DNA from: Todiramphus chloris collaris
Taxonomy: Eukaryota > Chordata > Aves > Coraciiformes > Alcedinidae
DNA length: 64,000 nucleotides
NCBI GenBank assembly: GCA_025345505.1
Contig: JANVCC010000076.1
Location: 10,255,156-10,319,155 of the forward strand
Direction: 5' to 3'
Both the position numbers and the translations under genes were made by a program. This document shows, piece after piece, positions 1-21,815 of this stretch. A model generated the notes under the pieces. That model was not told the DNA's origin. It ran no database searches and worked only from the letters and a program-made list of their open reading frames with translations. Within the stretch, counting starts at the first letter, position 1; each line of letters opens with the position of its first letter.

Positions 1-1
1 G

Positions 2-10985
<10,984 letters not shown>

Positions 10986-10987
<2 letters not shown>

Positions 10988-10997
10988 GATGGCGGCG
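10986..10997 (+). promoter_or_regulatory. YY1-like site over the POLR2B start codon
   Basis: The plus strand reads ATGATGGCGGCG, containing the YY1 core ATGGCGGC at 10989-10996. YY1 sites commonly sit just downstream of the start site in CpG-island promoters and overlap the initiation codon. Motif match only. Confidence 0.45.
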
Positions 10998-11278
10998 GGA
11001 AGGAGCCGCGGGCGGCGGCGGCCGAGAGAGGAGCTGGGGGGCGGCGGGGGCCGGCACGGAGCAGCCGAGCTGGCGGGCGGGAGGGCGGGCGGGCGCGCGG
11101 CGGAGCGAGGCGGCGCGTGCGCGCACTGCGCGCGTCACTCCGCGGGGGCGGGGAGGAGGCTGCGCGCGCCGCCTCCCAGGAGGCAGCGGGGTGGCAGAGC
11201 GCGCGCGCGCGAGACTGTTAAGCTCCGCCCCTCCCGCCCGCCCGCCCGCCCGCCTGCCTTGGGGGCGCCGGTCTCGCC
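10988..11278. promoter_or_regulatory. Bidirectional promoter between POLR2B and NOA1 start codons
   Basis: Only 291 bp separate the two divergent ATGs. There is no TATA box. GC boxes are seen at 11144-11153 (GGGGGCGGGG) and 11223-11231 (CTCCGCCCC). An imperfect NRF1-like GC palindrome lies at about 11116-11137, and a GCCC tandem run at 11233-11258. Transcription start sites cannot be placed by eye. NRF1 control of a mitochondrial GTPase gene would make sense, but the motif match is imperfect and this is inference. Confidence 0.85.
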
Positions 11279-14200
11279 ATGCGCCGCCTGGCCCCGGCCC
11301 TCCTGGGCCGCTTGGCCCGCTCCTGGTTGCGGCCACAGGTGCCGCAGCGTGGGGCGGCGGCGGCGGTCGGCGGCGAGGAGGAGCGGTTTGTCTTCCTCGA
11401 GTACGAGCCAGAGCCGAGGGACGCGGCGGCGGCGGTAGTACCGACAGCGGTGGTACCGACAGCGGTGCCCCGCTGGCCGCGGCAGCCGGGCAAGAAGCCG
11501 GGGCTGTCGGCGGCGAGGCGGCCCGACCCTTCGGTGCCGTCGAGCGGCGTGAGCTGCTCGGGCTGCGGAGCCGAGCTGCAGTGCCGCGACGGCGCGGCGC
11601 CGGGCTTCGTGCCGGCGGAGAAGTACCAGAGCCTGTCGGAGGGCCTGGCTGGCGTGGCCGGGCTGCGAGATGCCGTGTGCCAGCGGTGCTGGCAGCTGGC
11701 TCACCATGGCCGCGCCCTGGGCCTGCGGCTGCCGCCCGAGCAGCACCGGCAAGTGGTCAGCGCCGCCCTGCGCCGCCCTCTGCGCCACGGCCGCGGCCCG
11801 CTCCTCCTCTACATCCTCGACGTGCTGGAGCTGCCCGACCCGGTGCTGCCCCAGCTGCTGGGGCTGCTGGGCCCCGACGTCCCTACCGCTGGGCTGCTGG
11901 TAGTGGGCAACAAGGTGGACCTGCTGCCCGCTGACTCCTCCGGGCACCTGAGGCGGCTGCGGGAGCGCGTGGTGGCAGCTTGCACCCAGGCCGGCCTGCG
12001 TGGGGCCCTGCTGGTGGACGTCCGACTGGTGAGCGCCAAGACGGGCTTTGGCCTGGAGGGGCTGGTCAGCCGGCTGCAGCGGTCCTGGAAGTGCGCCGGC
12101 GATGTCTACCTGCTGGGCGCCACCAACTCTGGCAAGTCGACGCTTTTCAACACCCTGCTGTGCTCTGACTACTGCAAGTCCCGTGCCCCCGATGTCATCA
12201 ACAGGGCCACCGTCTCCTCCTGGCCAGGTGAGGAGTGCCACGCTTCCCGTTGCGGCACAGGTCACACGTGGCATCGGGTGCTTCGAGGCCAGGTAGCCCT
12301 GGGCCTCCTGAGAGGCCACCCTGGGGTCAGGCTAGGACTTTATGGGAGCGGCTGCAGTTCCACCTCCCAACTTTGTAGTACTGGTTTTCACCCAAAAGTT
12401 GGAGAAGCAATTGTTTTTTTGTTTGGTTTGGTTTTTTTTTTTTTTCCTTCAGAGCTTAAATGTGCCAGGTAGTCAGAGGTCCAAATCTGCCCTCTCTTCT
12501 TTCCAGGAACAACACTGAACCTGTTGAAATTTCCCATTATTAATCCTACATGTGACAGGATATTCCGAAGGCAGGAGAGATTGAAAGAGGAGGCAACAAA
12601 AACAGAAGATCAGTTAAGCAGTGAAGAAAAAAAGCACCTTAATCACCTTAAAAAGCAAGGCTACTTAGTGGGTGAGTATTGCACAAGTAAAGGTTTTGCC
12701 CCTCTGCCCTCATGAAAATACTGCATTACACAAAAGACTATTAATGCCTTAATTTGCTGTAGAATCCAGTTGGTTTTGGCAAGTAATTTATTGCAACACT
12801 GAAAGAACTAGTTTCATTTAATTACAGGAAGAATGTGCTGTCTGTAGTAGCCATAAAAAAATTCCAAACTTACTTTCAAGTTATTTTGACAATTTTTTGT
12901 TCCCTATGTAGTGGGTGCAAGACCTCTAGCTCCTCTGTAAGGAGCATCATTGGTATTTCTTTTGAGTACTTATTTTTCAGCTGTTGTAGTAGCATTGTAG
13001 AGGTTTCCTCTGTTCAGTGCACCTCCCATCAGCATTTGCTAACCTAGTTCAGATAGCTTAGTACACTGATACTGCATTATAGGCCACCTCTTGTTTCCAA
13101 GAGAAAGGAAACAACTTTAATTTTTAAATAACCACATTTTGGCTACAGTGGTAGTATCCAGAAGATAGCTCTGATTTTCAAATAACTCTCTGTTTGGCAG
13201 TTTAAGGCACTGCAAAAAGAAGGCAGCCTTCTTTACCGTAGAATGGAAATTGTGGAGTGGTTGATCTGGTCCCTGCTGATGTTTTGGAGCTTGAGGAGTG
13301 CTAAGCAAGAATTATAGAAGGGACTTTCTTTAGCATCTTGGCTTTTGAACACAGAAATATCTAGCCACGTAGTATCTTTATCACCTTTATATTACCAGTG
13401 TACATTCCTTTTAAACAAGGAAAGAGATGTCCAACTAAGGAAAGGCAAGTTAATTATGAGAAAACCTTTCATTTTAATCCAGGAAGGGTTGGAAGAACAT
13501 TTCAACGGCAGAAGTCTAGCTCCGTGATTGAATTTGACCCTGACGTGCTCTCCTACAGCATAGATGAAGATCCCATAGATACCCCTAAGAAGCCTGAGAA
13601 AAAGGAGGAGTTCACCTACAACGAGGTGAAGGATGCTCGCTGGTGTTTCGACACGCCAGGGATTATAAAGGAGAACTGTGTAGGTACTCGGCGGCGCCGT
13701 GTTTCAGAGTGGCAGGTTTGGGAGGACTGTTCTGCCCTAGCTGTACATGCAAGAGAGTATTTCTGCTGCAGTCCTGGGGTTAGGATTCTTTTGGTTGGGG
13801 CACTTGTGTTAAAACAGGGTCTGCATTTATCTGGGAAGGGTTCATTCTACTCATTTCTGAGTAGAGAGTAATGTCATCTTTGCAAAGGAACCACATGACT
13901 GCCAGCAAATATTTTTTTAACCTCTAGATGAAGGAAAGTAAGCAACAATGCTCTAAGCAAATTTCTATTGGCATCATCCAAGGAAGTTTGCACTTTATCT
14001 CAACCAGCCTACTGAAAAAGGTGGAGCTTATGAGGATAACCAGTGTTGTGTGACTGAACCAAATCTTTGAGAGCCAGTGCTGATGTAGCGCAGCTGTCCA
14101 AAAAAGTCATGTTTTGGTTTTTGATCACTTTGACCTGCAGCTTTGCATAGATATCATCTTTTTAGGACAATTAAAAAGTACAAGGAGATAGGAACGTTCT

Positions 14201-17200
14201 GAAGAGAATGAAGTGCAAGGCCTGTACTGAAACTGCAGAGCTCAAGTGTGGATGCTGCTTTCCTGAACACTGGAAAACTACTGGTTTTCTAGTAGATAAG
14301 TGTACCAGATTGTAGCCCACTTTATGGTGGCACTTTGCTCCCTGATGCCTGGTGTCAAGGCAGTCATCAGCTTAGAGACCTGTTTTGGTACCTGGTGACT
14401 GGATATGTTCTTCCTCTCTTCTGGAGTTGAATGAGTGTAGAAGACAAGTGAGCTTTCCTGCATCCAGAAATACTCGATGCCATTTCTGATCTTGATTATC
14501 CTTCCTGTGCCTTTGGAGAACTACATGCCAAGTTTCCAATCAAATTTTGTTCCTGCAGTCAACATTCAGTCTGACTGGAGGACAAGCACACTGTTTATGT
14601 GGCAGATTTTGGCAGGGGTAACTTCTAGTTATGAGCAGGTTTGGTAGTTTCAGTTTTTGTTGGGTTTTTTTAATTTATTTTGAAGAAAAGGGAAGGAAAG
14701 TGGCAGTTAGCACATGATGGGATTAAATATTTGTTCTTATTCCTTGGAGGTTTGTTTTTATCTCTTTTCTCATGACTCCTTCCAAAGCCAAACTTCTGGA
14801 AAGCTTAGAAAAGATTTATTGATATCTCAGATTTTGGTTCAAGCATTGCCAAACACATCAGAAGAGCTGCAGCTAGCAGGGGAAACCCTCCTCTTCTCTT
14901 AGACTCTGAGTTGAAAGCTGCCCTGGCTTTCAATCTAAAGGCTGTCTGCTTGTGAACATAGGAAGAGCGTTAGGGGTTCTGACTGCACCACAACCCTTGT
15001 TATTTCAGTCTTTTAATGCTGAATTGAGGTTAATCCTCATGGTCAGACTGCTACACACTTGTATTTGCATGACTGTGGCACATGTGGGAGGCACAGCTGG
15101 AAGCATTTCTGCTGTCAGTTCCCTGTATTTTGGAAAGAGAGACCATCAACTAGGACACTAGCTGTTTCTTTCAAGGCCCTGCTTCCTGAACTTCTGCACC
15201 TGCACTTTGTTTCACAGCTGAGTTTGAACAGTGCTTCTGTAGAAAGTGATCTGACCTTTGTGGCTGCAGCACTGCTAGTTAAGTCCATGGCTTTTAAGTA
15301 GATTTTGGAATAGATTGTTTCACTGAAACAGGTGAGACAGTTAAGCCAGAGTATGGAGAGGAAGACAGGCTGCAGGAGCATTTGGGAGCCCTTTCATTGC
15401 TCAGGGTAGGGATCCATGCTGTGTGGCAGGCTGGTCATCCTGTAGTTTCAGTTGTTTCACAATATGGTCCAGTACTTTTCTCCCGGGGAGATATTTGAGA
15501 CTAGCTTTGCTGCTGGTATTGATTAGGCATTTTACATCACTACCCAAGTGGAGTAACTCAAATGTCATTGCCAAAGGTCGTCTCCAGTTCTGCATGTGCC
15601 TGCACTCATGCTAAAGCACAGTAAATCTTGGGTGAACTTGTTCCAGCCAGACCCAGGATTTCCAAATCTGTGGTCCAACAGGCTGCTGGCAGATGTTCTA
15701 CTTTGTTACAGACCCTGCTTTGCTGCAGAGATTGGTGATGTAGAATCATAGAGTGGTTTGGGTTGGAAGGGACTTTAAAGGTCATCTGGTCCAACTCCCC
15801 ACACTGAGTAGGGGCATCCTTAACTAGATCAGGTTGCTCAGAGCCCCAACCAACTTGATCTTGAATGTTTCCAGGGATGGTGCTTCTACCATCTCTCTGG
15901 GTGGATATTCCCAGCAGGGACATCCCTACCTCCTCCTGTTTCTTACTGTGTAGATCAGAATGAAACTGTTCTGTGGACGTTCTCCACACTCTTTAATTGA
16001 TCTTTTTCCTCTATCAATATAATGCCAATATTAATTTCACTGTCCCCATTGAAACATTTGGAATGAGTTACAGCAGTACAATTTATTTTTCAGGTTTTAA
16101 ATCTCCTGACAGAGAAAGAAGTAAAGATGGTTTTGCCAACACAGGCCATCATTCCACGGACCTTCATTCTCAAGCCAGGAATGGTCTTGTTTTTAGCAGC
16201 CTTGGGACGTGTAGACTACTTACAGGTAAGGAAAGGAAGGATTTTGTGAGCAGCTGTTCATCTCTTGTTATAGTACCAGATGATAAGAGGTAGTTTTCCT
16301 AGGCCCTTTCTTTGCAGCTTTTGAGATGATGAATCTGTTAATAAAACACTGCTTGAAGTCAAAATGCCTTGGGATGGGGAGTTGCAATTGAAAGGTTTGG
16401 TACTTGTTACCAGCATGTAATAGTTTATATTGTATAATGGTAACAGCTTTTGAATGCTGACAAATGCCTGTAGCTTAATGTGCCTCCCATAACATACAAA
16501 GGTGAGAGGGAGGGAGGGAAAGAGGGAGGGGAGCACCAGAATTAACTGGAAAGATAGGTGGGTTTCCTCCTTTCTGTGTTTCATGAAAGCTGTCTGCCAA
16601 GAGTAGAGCATGGGCATTTTTCTTTCCTGCACAGACCTCTGAAGAATTTGCCCAAGGAAGCAATTAAATGTACAAGTATTTTACTTTCTGTAAACATACC
16701 TTTAAAAGGTGCTTTGTGTTTGTCCCCCACCTTGCCAATTCCTTCCATGTATTAGGAATCTCATGCCATACACCTTTATTGAACTGTGTGGAGCTGACCT
16801 CCCATGATGTTTCCTCTGGAAGAGGTGGTTTCTTCCAGATATGGGTCTAGCACTTATAATAATGGCTTCCTCAGTAGGTTGCCCCATTTTGGGAAGGACC
16901 TGTGTGTATGGCTATCCCTTTGTTTCAGTCAGCTTTCAAAGATCAACACAGAAATGTTGAATTGGTACTTTGCTGAAGGTGCTTTTGACCTGCTGAAAGA
17001 AAAGCAGAAATATGTAGGGGGCAGGATTCTGTAAGAAATAACGTACCAGTATGGCAGAAGAGCTCCATCATGGTTAAGGTGAGAATCCAGAGCTCTGTCC
17101 TGGAAAACAGCTTGGCAGTGCAGAGGAGTAATGCTTTACTCAGGAAAAAGTGCTGTTTGTGAGGAGAGCAACCTGTCGGGGGGTGGGGGGGAGGGTGTCT

Positions 17201-20159
17201 TTTTGGCAAAGCTCTTGGAAAAGAACTTCCTAGGTATGTTGGGTGCTATCAGGGACATGAGAAAGCACCTGGATTTGCATCCCTGACAAAGTAGGACAGT
17301 GATACAGGTGACATCTTGCTGGCAGTAAACACCTATTGCAGAAACACTAGAAGATCAGACAAACATGGGGCTGCCACAGGGGTTGTCATGTGGGACGACT
17401 TGTTCTTGAGAGTTGTGGAGAACACAGCTGATGTTGGCAGACTGTGGAACCTGAGGTCAGGATAAAGTGTCACACCATCGCTAATGAGAGGATCAGGCTG
17501 GGAGCCATGTCCAGTGCAACAGGGTTGGCAGTTAGGCTTTGTGCTGTAAGCCTGTTTTCCATGTAATGGTGCTCCTAGCAAGCCAAGCTGTGCACATTTA
17601 GGGCCCCACAGCTCCTCAGTATCTATCTCAGCATGCTGGTGTATCTGTCTCCTGTATCTGTGTCTTATGGAGACCTTGAAGGAAGACAGTTGTGCTCAGA
17701 TGATGACAGAGGAGCCCCTGCCTCAGATTAGATCTGCAAGGAACTTGAAAGAATTGCCACACTTGGGTTTCCTTATTTCAGGCTGCTAGCAGTGTTTGTA
17801 GAGGTCTCTTCCCTCTCCAGCCTTGTTTGGTCTGCATGCAAAAGTTGTGAGAGTGCCTGAAATTGCTCCATGTTCAGTCTTTGCATAGCTTGAGAGCAGC
17901 TTGGAACCACATACAGATTGATGACACGTGTGTTAGACATATGAAGTGATAGAAGAAGCACCAGGCAGATGATGTCCATCACCTCCCGTGCTAAGTAATC
18001 ACACAGAGTTTGTTCTTGGGAATTAAACTTGAGCAAAGGTATCTCTTGGATGATTTGCTCAAACTGAGCAGATGTGATGGCAGGGGGTGTGGTATTAGGG
18101 GTGCTTTGAGGCAGGATGGTGAAGCTGTGGATGCTTCTCTTTTGGAAGCTCAACTCCCTGTCTATATAAACCCTAGCTGCTCTTCAGTGACAGAGGCAGG
18201 GACTGCTTGGACAAGGACAGGACATCAGTCAAACAGGTTTTCAACATGCAGGAAAGAAATCGAGCAGGAGAGAGCAATTCAGGGCTGCTTTTCTGTTATT
18301 GTAAATAACATCTCCCACTTGTTGTTTATTTCAGGGAGAAAAGCCTGCCTGGTTTTCTGTCATAGCTTCCAACCTGTTGCCAGTCCGCGTTACTACCTTG
18401 AGTAATGCAGATGCCATTTATGAGAAGCATGCTGGCCACGAGTTTCTAAAGGTAAGAGAAGGTGCTGTTGTGGGCTTTTGGCTACAGATAGGCAGGCCAT
18501 CCCACCCAGTGAAGCACCCAGGCTGGAGAACAGTTGACAGGAAAAACCAGTGTGTGTCAGGAGTCTGGGAGTTTTGCAGTGTGAGAGCGGAGATCTGCAG
18601 AGTGGATCTGCATGGCTGTAGCTGTGTTAGGAGAGCTTCTGTTTCTAGCCTTCAAGCTGATAAGATTTGCAGTCCTTTGCTCTCTGATGCTGGGTTGTTC
18701 TTGAACAGCCTTGAAGTCCAGGCAGCAACAGGGGTATTTTCCATGGCAAACTTCAGCCTGGTTTCAGTACAGATTGCAGTTGAAAAATATACCTTTCATA
18801 TTCTTTCCCCACTGGATTCTTTGCACATCCCTTCATCTTTTGGTGGTCTGGTTTTTTGGGTTTTTTTTTCCTTGGTATTGTCACATACTATGTAGCACTT
18901 GCAGATTGATGGGGGACAGGGTGAGCTGTCCTTGTGGTGACAGCTCCACTGCTGTGCACATCGAGAACAACTGCTGTCACTCACATCAAGGTGGCTGGCT
19001 TGAGCTACCAGCTGGGACCTGCAGTGGGCACTCCATCTTAGCCCACCTCTGAGCTCTCACTGGGTTTTTCTGGATGTGATTCTGGTTCTCTTTATGGCAA
19101 ACCTGAAGTAACTCCTATAGGGTATTCAAGCCAGTTCTTACTTGACTAACAGTGGTCTAATATCTTTTCTTCCTCACTTGTGCTTTGCTCACCAGTTTAA
19201 GGTAGGAGGGCTAAAGTATCTTTTGACTGTTAAATCTTTTCTCCATGTTTTGATCTTAGGTTCCCATGGGTGGGGAAGAGCGAATGAAAGACTTCCCCCA
19301 GCTTGTCCCTCAGGACATAACACTGAAAGGAATTGGTACCAGTGAGGCAGTCGCAGATATCAAGCTTTCCTCTGCAGGTAATTTTGTCTTCATTAGTTTG
19401 CTTTTGCAGGGTCTGCATCCTAGAAACATTGATGGGAAGAGGTCTCTGAAAGGATGAAGCCCTATTTCCTGCTCAGAGCAGGGCCAACAGAAACCATGTG
19501 TCACCAACACAAAATCAGGGCAGCCGTGGCTTTGTCCATCTGAGGTTTGGCAACCTCCAAGAATGGAGGTTGATAGCCATGCTTATACAGGGTGACTACA
19601 TTGGAGTACGTTGTACTCTGGCTGCCATACAAGTTCCACAGCATCAGGGATGATTGTGACACTGTCAGCTCTCCATGGATGGAATGGTATGCTTTATTAT
19701 TGTGGTTGTGGTAGTTCCCACCATCCCTCTTAAGTACACCAGGAATGAGCTGTGTCTGGGGAGAGTATTATGGAGCTTTAGGTACTGCCTTCTATTGGGA
19801 AAGGGCTGAATATTACATTTGAGCTTGGTTTCTCCAAGAAATCACACCTGGGTAGCTCAGGTTCTTAACCACCATGAGGGGCACAGTTTGTGTCAGAACC
19901 CTCGTTCCCACCCTGGTGACTCCTCACTGACTGTATTTTCTTGGTGTGTGCAGGCTGGGTGGCAGTGACAGCTCACATGGAAGATGAATTGCTGCTCCGA
20001 GCCTACACACCCCAGGGCACCGCACTGGTGGTGCGGGAGCCTCCCCTCTTGCCATACATCAGTACCATCAGAGGCGCCCGCATCAGGGGCACTGCTGCCT
20101 ACAGGACCAAAAAGCCTCCAGCCCTGGTGGAAAACCTGAAAACCATGGGGAGGAGGTAG
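11279..20159 (+). CDS. NOA1: NOA1, mitochondrial circularly permuted GTPase
   Basis: Seven coding exons: 11279-12227, 12507-12671, 13483-13679, 16094-16225, 18335-18451, 19260-19377, 19954-20159. Phases are continuous, giving 627 residues (human is about 698). The Arg-rich, acid-free N terminus ([20 protein letters not shown]) fits a mitochondrial targeting peptide. A zinc-binding pair C93-x2-C96 (then C102) and C134-x2-C137 follows. The GTPase motifs occur in permuted order: G4 NKVD 211-214, G5 SAK 252-254, G1 P-loop GATNSGKST 280-288, G2 GTT 317-319, G3 DTPG 428-431. This is the YqeH/NOA1 signature. The family works in mitochondrial ribosome assembly and translation. All GTPase motifs are intact. 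The start was chosen because the ATG has CGCC before it, lies in the CpG island and opens the targeting peptide. Exon 3 ends ENC and joins [10 protein letters not shown] in exon 4, matching human. Confidence 0.97.
12228..19953 (+). other. NOA1: NOA1 introns 1-6
   Basis: Introns are 12228-12506, 12672-13482, 13680-16093, 16226-18334, 18452-19259 and 19378-19953. Intron 1 has a T-rich tract (about 12412-12447). Intron 3 contains a CR1 fragment. Otherwise no gene, RNA gene or mobile element was recognised in them. Confidence 0.6.
15743..15905 (-). mobile_element. CR1 LINE 3'-end fragment
   Basis: On the plus strand the sequence reads as the reverse of a CR1 tail: GAATCATAGAGTGGTTTGGG, then TTGGAAGGGAC, a CATCTGGTCCAACTCC block, GATCAGGTTGCTCAGAGCC and a CCAGGGATGG block. 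This is the typical avian/reptilian CR1 3' region, truncated at its 5' side, with moderate divergence. It lies in NOA1 intron 3. Confidence 0.9.
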
Positions 20160-20880
20160 CACTTATCATCATCTGAGCAAGGCAGAAGACAGAACAGCCT
20201 CTGGAGAAATTTTGTTGCTTATTCAGGAGAGCCTGGACTTATTTCTAAGGGGAGACAGGCACATTTTTGAAAGCAGACCTGGGGAGGAACTCCACAAGTC
20301 CACACCTTCTATCTGCTGTACTGCAGCGACTTTGAATGAGCTGAGTGGCTGGTACCTTGCTGTGGGAGGTGAAATAGCTTCTCCCTGGGACTTGCTCTAA
20401 TATCTAATGAACAAATCCCTGTATCTGCTCCCGCTCTTGAAATATGTGATGGCAACTCACCTGCCTGTCCTGGTCGGGCTTTGCTGCTTATAGAGCAAGT
20501 CTTCTCTTGTAGATGTGCTCCCACAGGTCAGAAATCATCACCTTGTTCTCAGAGGCTTTACAGTGTTTCCTGAGTTGAAGGAGGTGGGGAAAGTGGCGAG
20601 GAGCCTGGACTGCTCCAGTGTGGATATGACCCTTCTAGTGACTGATAGTGATTCAACATCAACCAAAAATCAAGTCCTTTCAGTCCATCCATGTTGGGCA
20701 GGCAGGGGTGTGCAACACCCTGCTTTTGGACACGGGAAAGATGAATTACTGAAAAGCAGGTCTGCTCATATGCCCGAAGAGGGAACTTCTGCAACTTGCT
20801 GCTTTGATTTGGTTCCTGTAGCTTGTGTAAATGGTTGTGAAACTGAGGGTGTAGAATAAAACTTTTCAAAGACATTTGTA
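20160..20880 (+). other. NOA1: NOA1 3'UTR
   Basis: Non-coding sequence follows the TAG stop in the last exon up to the first canonical AATAAA at 20855-20860, predicting a UTR of about 720 bases. Cleavage would be near 20875-20885. Use of a more distal site cannot be excluded. Confidence 0.7.
20855..20860 (+). terminator. NOA1 poly(A) signal AATAAA
   Basis: Canonical hexamer in GTAGAATAAAACTTTTC, followed within about 30 bases by T-rich sequence (TTGTATTCTTTTC). It is the first AATAAA after the NOA1 stop codon. Confidence 0.75.
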
Positions 20881-21765
20881 TTCTTTTCACCTTGCTGACA
20901 AAGTGCTGTTATGTGGGCATAAGTATCCAGCTGACTCCCTGAAAGCACCAGCTGCAAGGCCAGTGTTGGAGGTGGGGCTGCTGCAGCTCTATCCTGACAG
21001 ATGAGTGAGATTTATTCTCACTTAATGTTACACAGCCCCAACAGCCTGTGTGCACACACAGGGAAGAGCCCTTCAGCTGCTGGGATTGACCCAGTCATGG
21101 TACTTTCTGAGTTGCTGGCACCTGGAGATGTGAGCCCCTGAGGCTGCAGCCCTACTCCAGTTACTGGTACAGACTGTCACTCACAGACACACACAGGGCC
21201 AGGATTCTTCTGGTCCCATAGCCTTATACTTTCCTAAAGCCACCCTGGTGCTCTGACACCCTGAGCTGACCCTTTAAGAGACCCCCATACCCCTTTTCTC
21301 CCAGGCCATTTCACCTGTTCTCCAGCTTGATCTTCACTAGCAGGAGCACATCCATCCCCACTTCATTTGCTGCACTAGGGACACGCAGTTCCTCTCACCA
21401 ATGGTCTGACTCTAGTTGCTACCCTCTCATCCCCATATACGCACATGGACACAGGATACAGAGTCCTCAACCCAGGGGATTTGGAAAAATATAAGCACAG
21501 GACAAATTGTTCTGATCAGGTGCAGGGCAGGGCCAAACAAACATACTAACTGTTTACACACAGCTAGCCCTCTATCTCTCACATTTTCTCCCCAAATGAC
21601 CTAAATCCTTTCCTTTTCCCACCTTTGGTTCCTCCCCCTGAGCAAGTCCTGTGCAACCTCAAAATATTCTTCCCCTGCATCCCCTGATGTGTCCCACACA
21701 CCTGGAGAGCAATCCTCCTTAGCCCAAAACATGACCTGAAATGTTCTAAGATATGCAGGTTGACA

Positions 21766-21815
21766 GCATGGTTGAGGTTGAAGTCAACTCTGGAAGTCCT
21801 CTGGTCCGAGTACAG
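21766..21815 (-). mobile_element. Degraded CR1 tail fragment
   Basis: CAGCATGGTTGAGGTTGAAG followed by CTCTGGAAGTCCTCTGGTCC resembles the reversed CR1 3' tail (ATGGTTGAGGTTGGAAGG ... CATCTGGTCC). It is short and diverged, so the call rests on about 50 bases. Confidence 0.55.

Noticed and set aside
11135-12319. Long antisense open frame (about 394 codons) over NOA1 exon 1
   Set aside because: It is a mirror of the GC-rich coding strand. Composition is Arg/Gly/Ala/Pro-rich with no domain, and there is no independent splice or promoter support.
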